NCBI GenBank assembly: GCA_045611635.1
Contig: JAZKXL010000046.1
Span: 1-6,461, forward strand
DNA length: 6,461 nt
Direction: 5' to 3'
Origin: Fimenecus sp045611635
Lineage (GTDB): Bacteria > Bacillota > Clostridia > Oscillospirales > Acutalibacteraceae
The notes under the pieces are model-generated. The model did not search any database and was not told the origin of the DNA. It worked only from the letters and a program-made list of their open reading frames with translations. Positions 6,249-6,461 of the stretch are shown here, in pieces; position 1 is the stretch's first letter, and every line of letters begins with the position of its first letter. Position numbers and translations under genes: made by a program.

Positions 6249-6255
6249 ATTCAAA

Positions 6256-6461
6256 ATGTCAGTTAAAGTTGCAATTAACGGCTTTGGCCGTATCGGACGT
6301 CTTGCTTTCAGACAGATGTTCGGCGCAGAAGGCTACGACGTAGTAGCAATCAACGACCTTACAAAACCATCAATGCTTGCTCAGCTTCTCAAGTATGACA
6401 CAGCACAGGGTGGCTACTGTGGTAGAATCGGCGAAGGACTTCACACTGTTGAAGCTGACGA
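6256..6461 (+). CDS. gap: Glyceraldehyde-3-phosphate dehydrogenase, N-terminal part (runs off right edge)
   Basis: The first 68 residues of the glycolytic enzyme that oxidises glyceraldehyde-3-phosphate to 1,3-bisphosphoglycerate with reduction of NAD. The NAD-binding Rossmann start is textbook: VAINGFGRIGRLAFR (residues 5-19), then VVAINDL (29-35), where D33 is placed to bind the adenosine ribose and favours NAD over NADP, and LAQLLKYDTAQGGY (41-54). The catalytic SCTTN cysteine lies beyond the window. ATG 6256 follows GGAGGA at about 8 bases. Codon use differs from the other genes here: AAC, GAC, TTC, GGC and CTT/CTC are frequent where the neighbours prefer T-ending codons, as expected for selection on a highly translated gene rather than transfer. 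It is transcribed divergently from the kinase-like gene. The identity is certain; completeness beyond the edge is not known. Confidence 0.96.
   Translation, partial: MSVKVAINGFGRIGRLAFRQMFGAEGYDVVAINDLTKPSMLAQLLKYDTAQGGYCGRIGEGLHTVEAD

Overview
The window is AT-rich bacterial DNA with strong GGAGG-type ribosome binding sites and sigma-A-like promoters. The encoded proteins look most like those of low-GC Firmicutes, probably an anaerobic gut-type clostridium (Oscillospiraceae/Ruminococcus-like). This placement is an inference from protein style and codon use, since no rRNA or other marker is present. The genes fall into four transcription units.

(1) Positions 1-2300, minus strand: one promoter near 2270-2298 drives a tightly packed operon. 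In transcription order it holds a 105-aa protein of unknown function, a TRAM-less RlmD/RumA-type RNA uracil-C5-methyltransferase, a small DUF4375-like protein, and the first 115 codons of a GH35 beta-galactosidase that runs off the left edge. Gaps between genes are 2, 3 and 17 bases.

(2) Positions 2340-5420, plus strand: a consensus-like promoter (TTGACA, 17 bases, TAAAAT) lies divergent from unit 1. It drives a membrane-anchored nucleotide-sugar 4,6-dehydratase (CapD/WbpM/PglF type, surface glycan precursor synthesis), followed 41 bases later by the branched-chain amino acid aminotransferase ilvE. The unit ends at a strong hairpin-plus-T-run terminator.

(3) Positions 5425-6060, minus strand: an orphan protein resembling the ATPase half of a sensor histidine kinase. 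It has a recognisable N-box and GKGLGFVRS segment, but no membrane sensor, no canonical phospho-acceptor histidine box and an eroded G1 box. It shares the bidirectional terminator with ilvE.

(4) Positions 6171-6461, plus strand: promoter, ribosome binding site and first 68 codons of glyceraldehyde-3-phosphate dehydrogenase (gap), with the C-richer codon use of a highly expressed gene.

Four start codons (2240, 2403, 4313, 6060) were moved inward from the longest open frame because a Shine-Dalgarno sequence, or a promoter, occupies the upstream alternative. I see no CRISPR array, tRNA, rRNA, insertion sequence or phage gene, and no clear new multi-gene system. The most unusual item is the orphan degenerate kinase-like protein divergent from gap.
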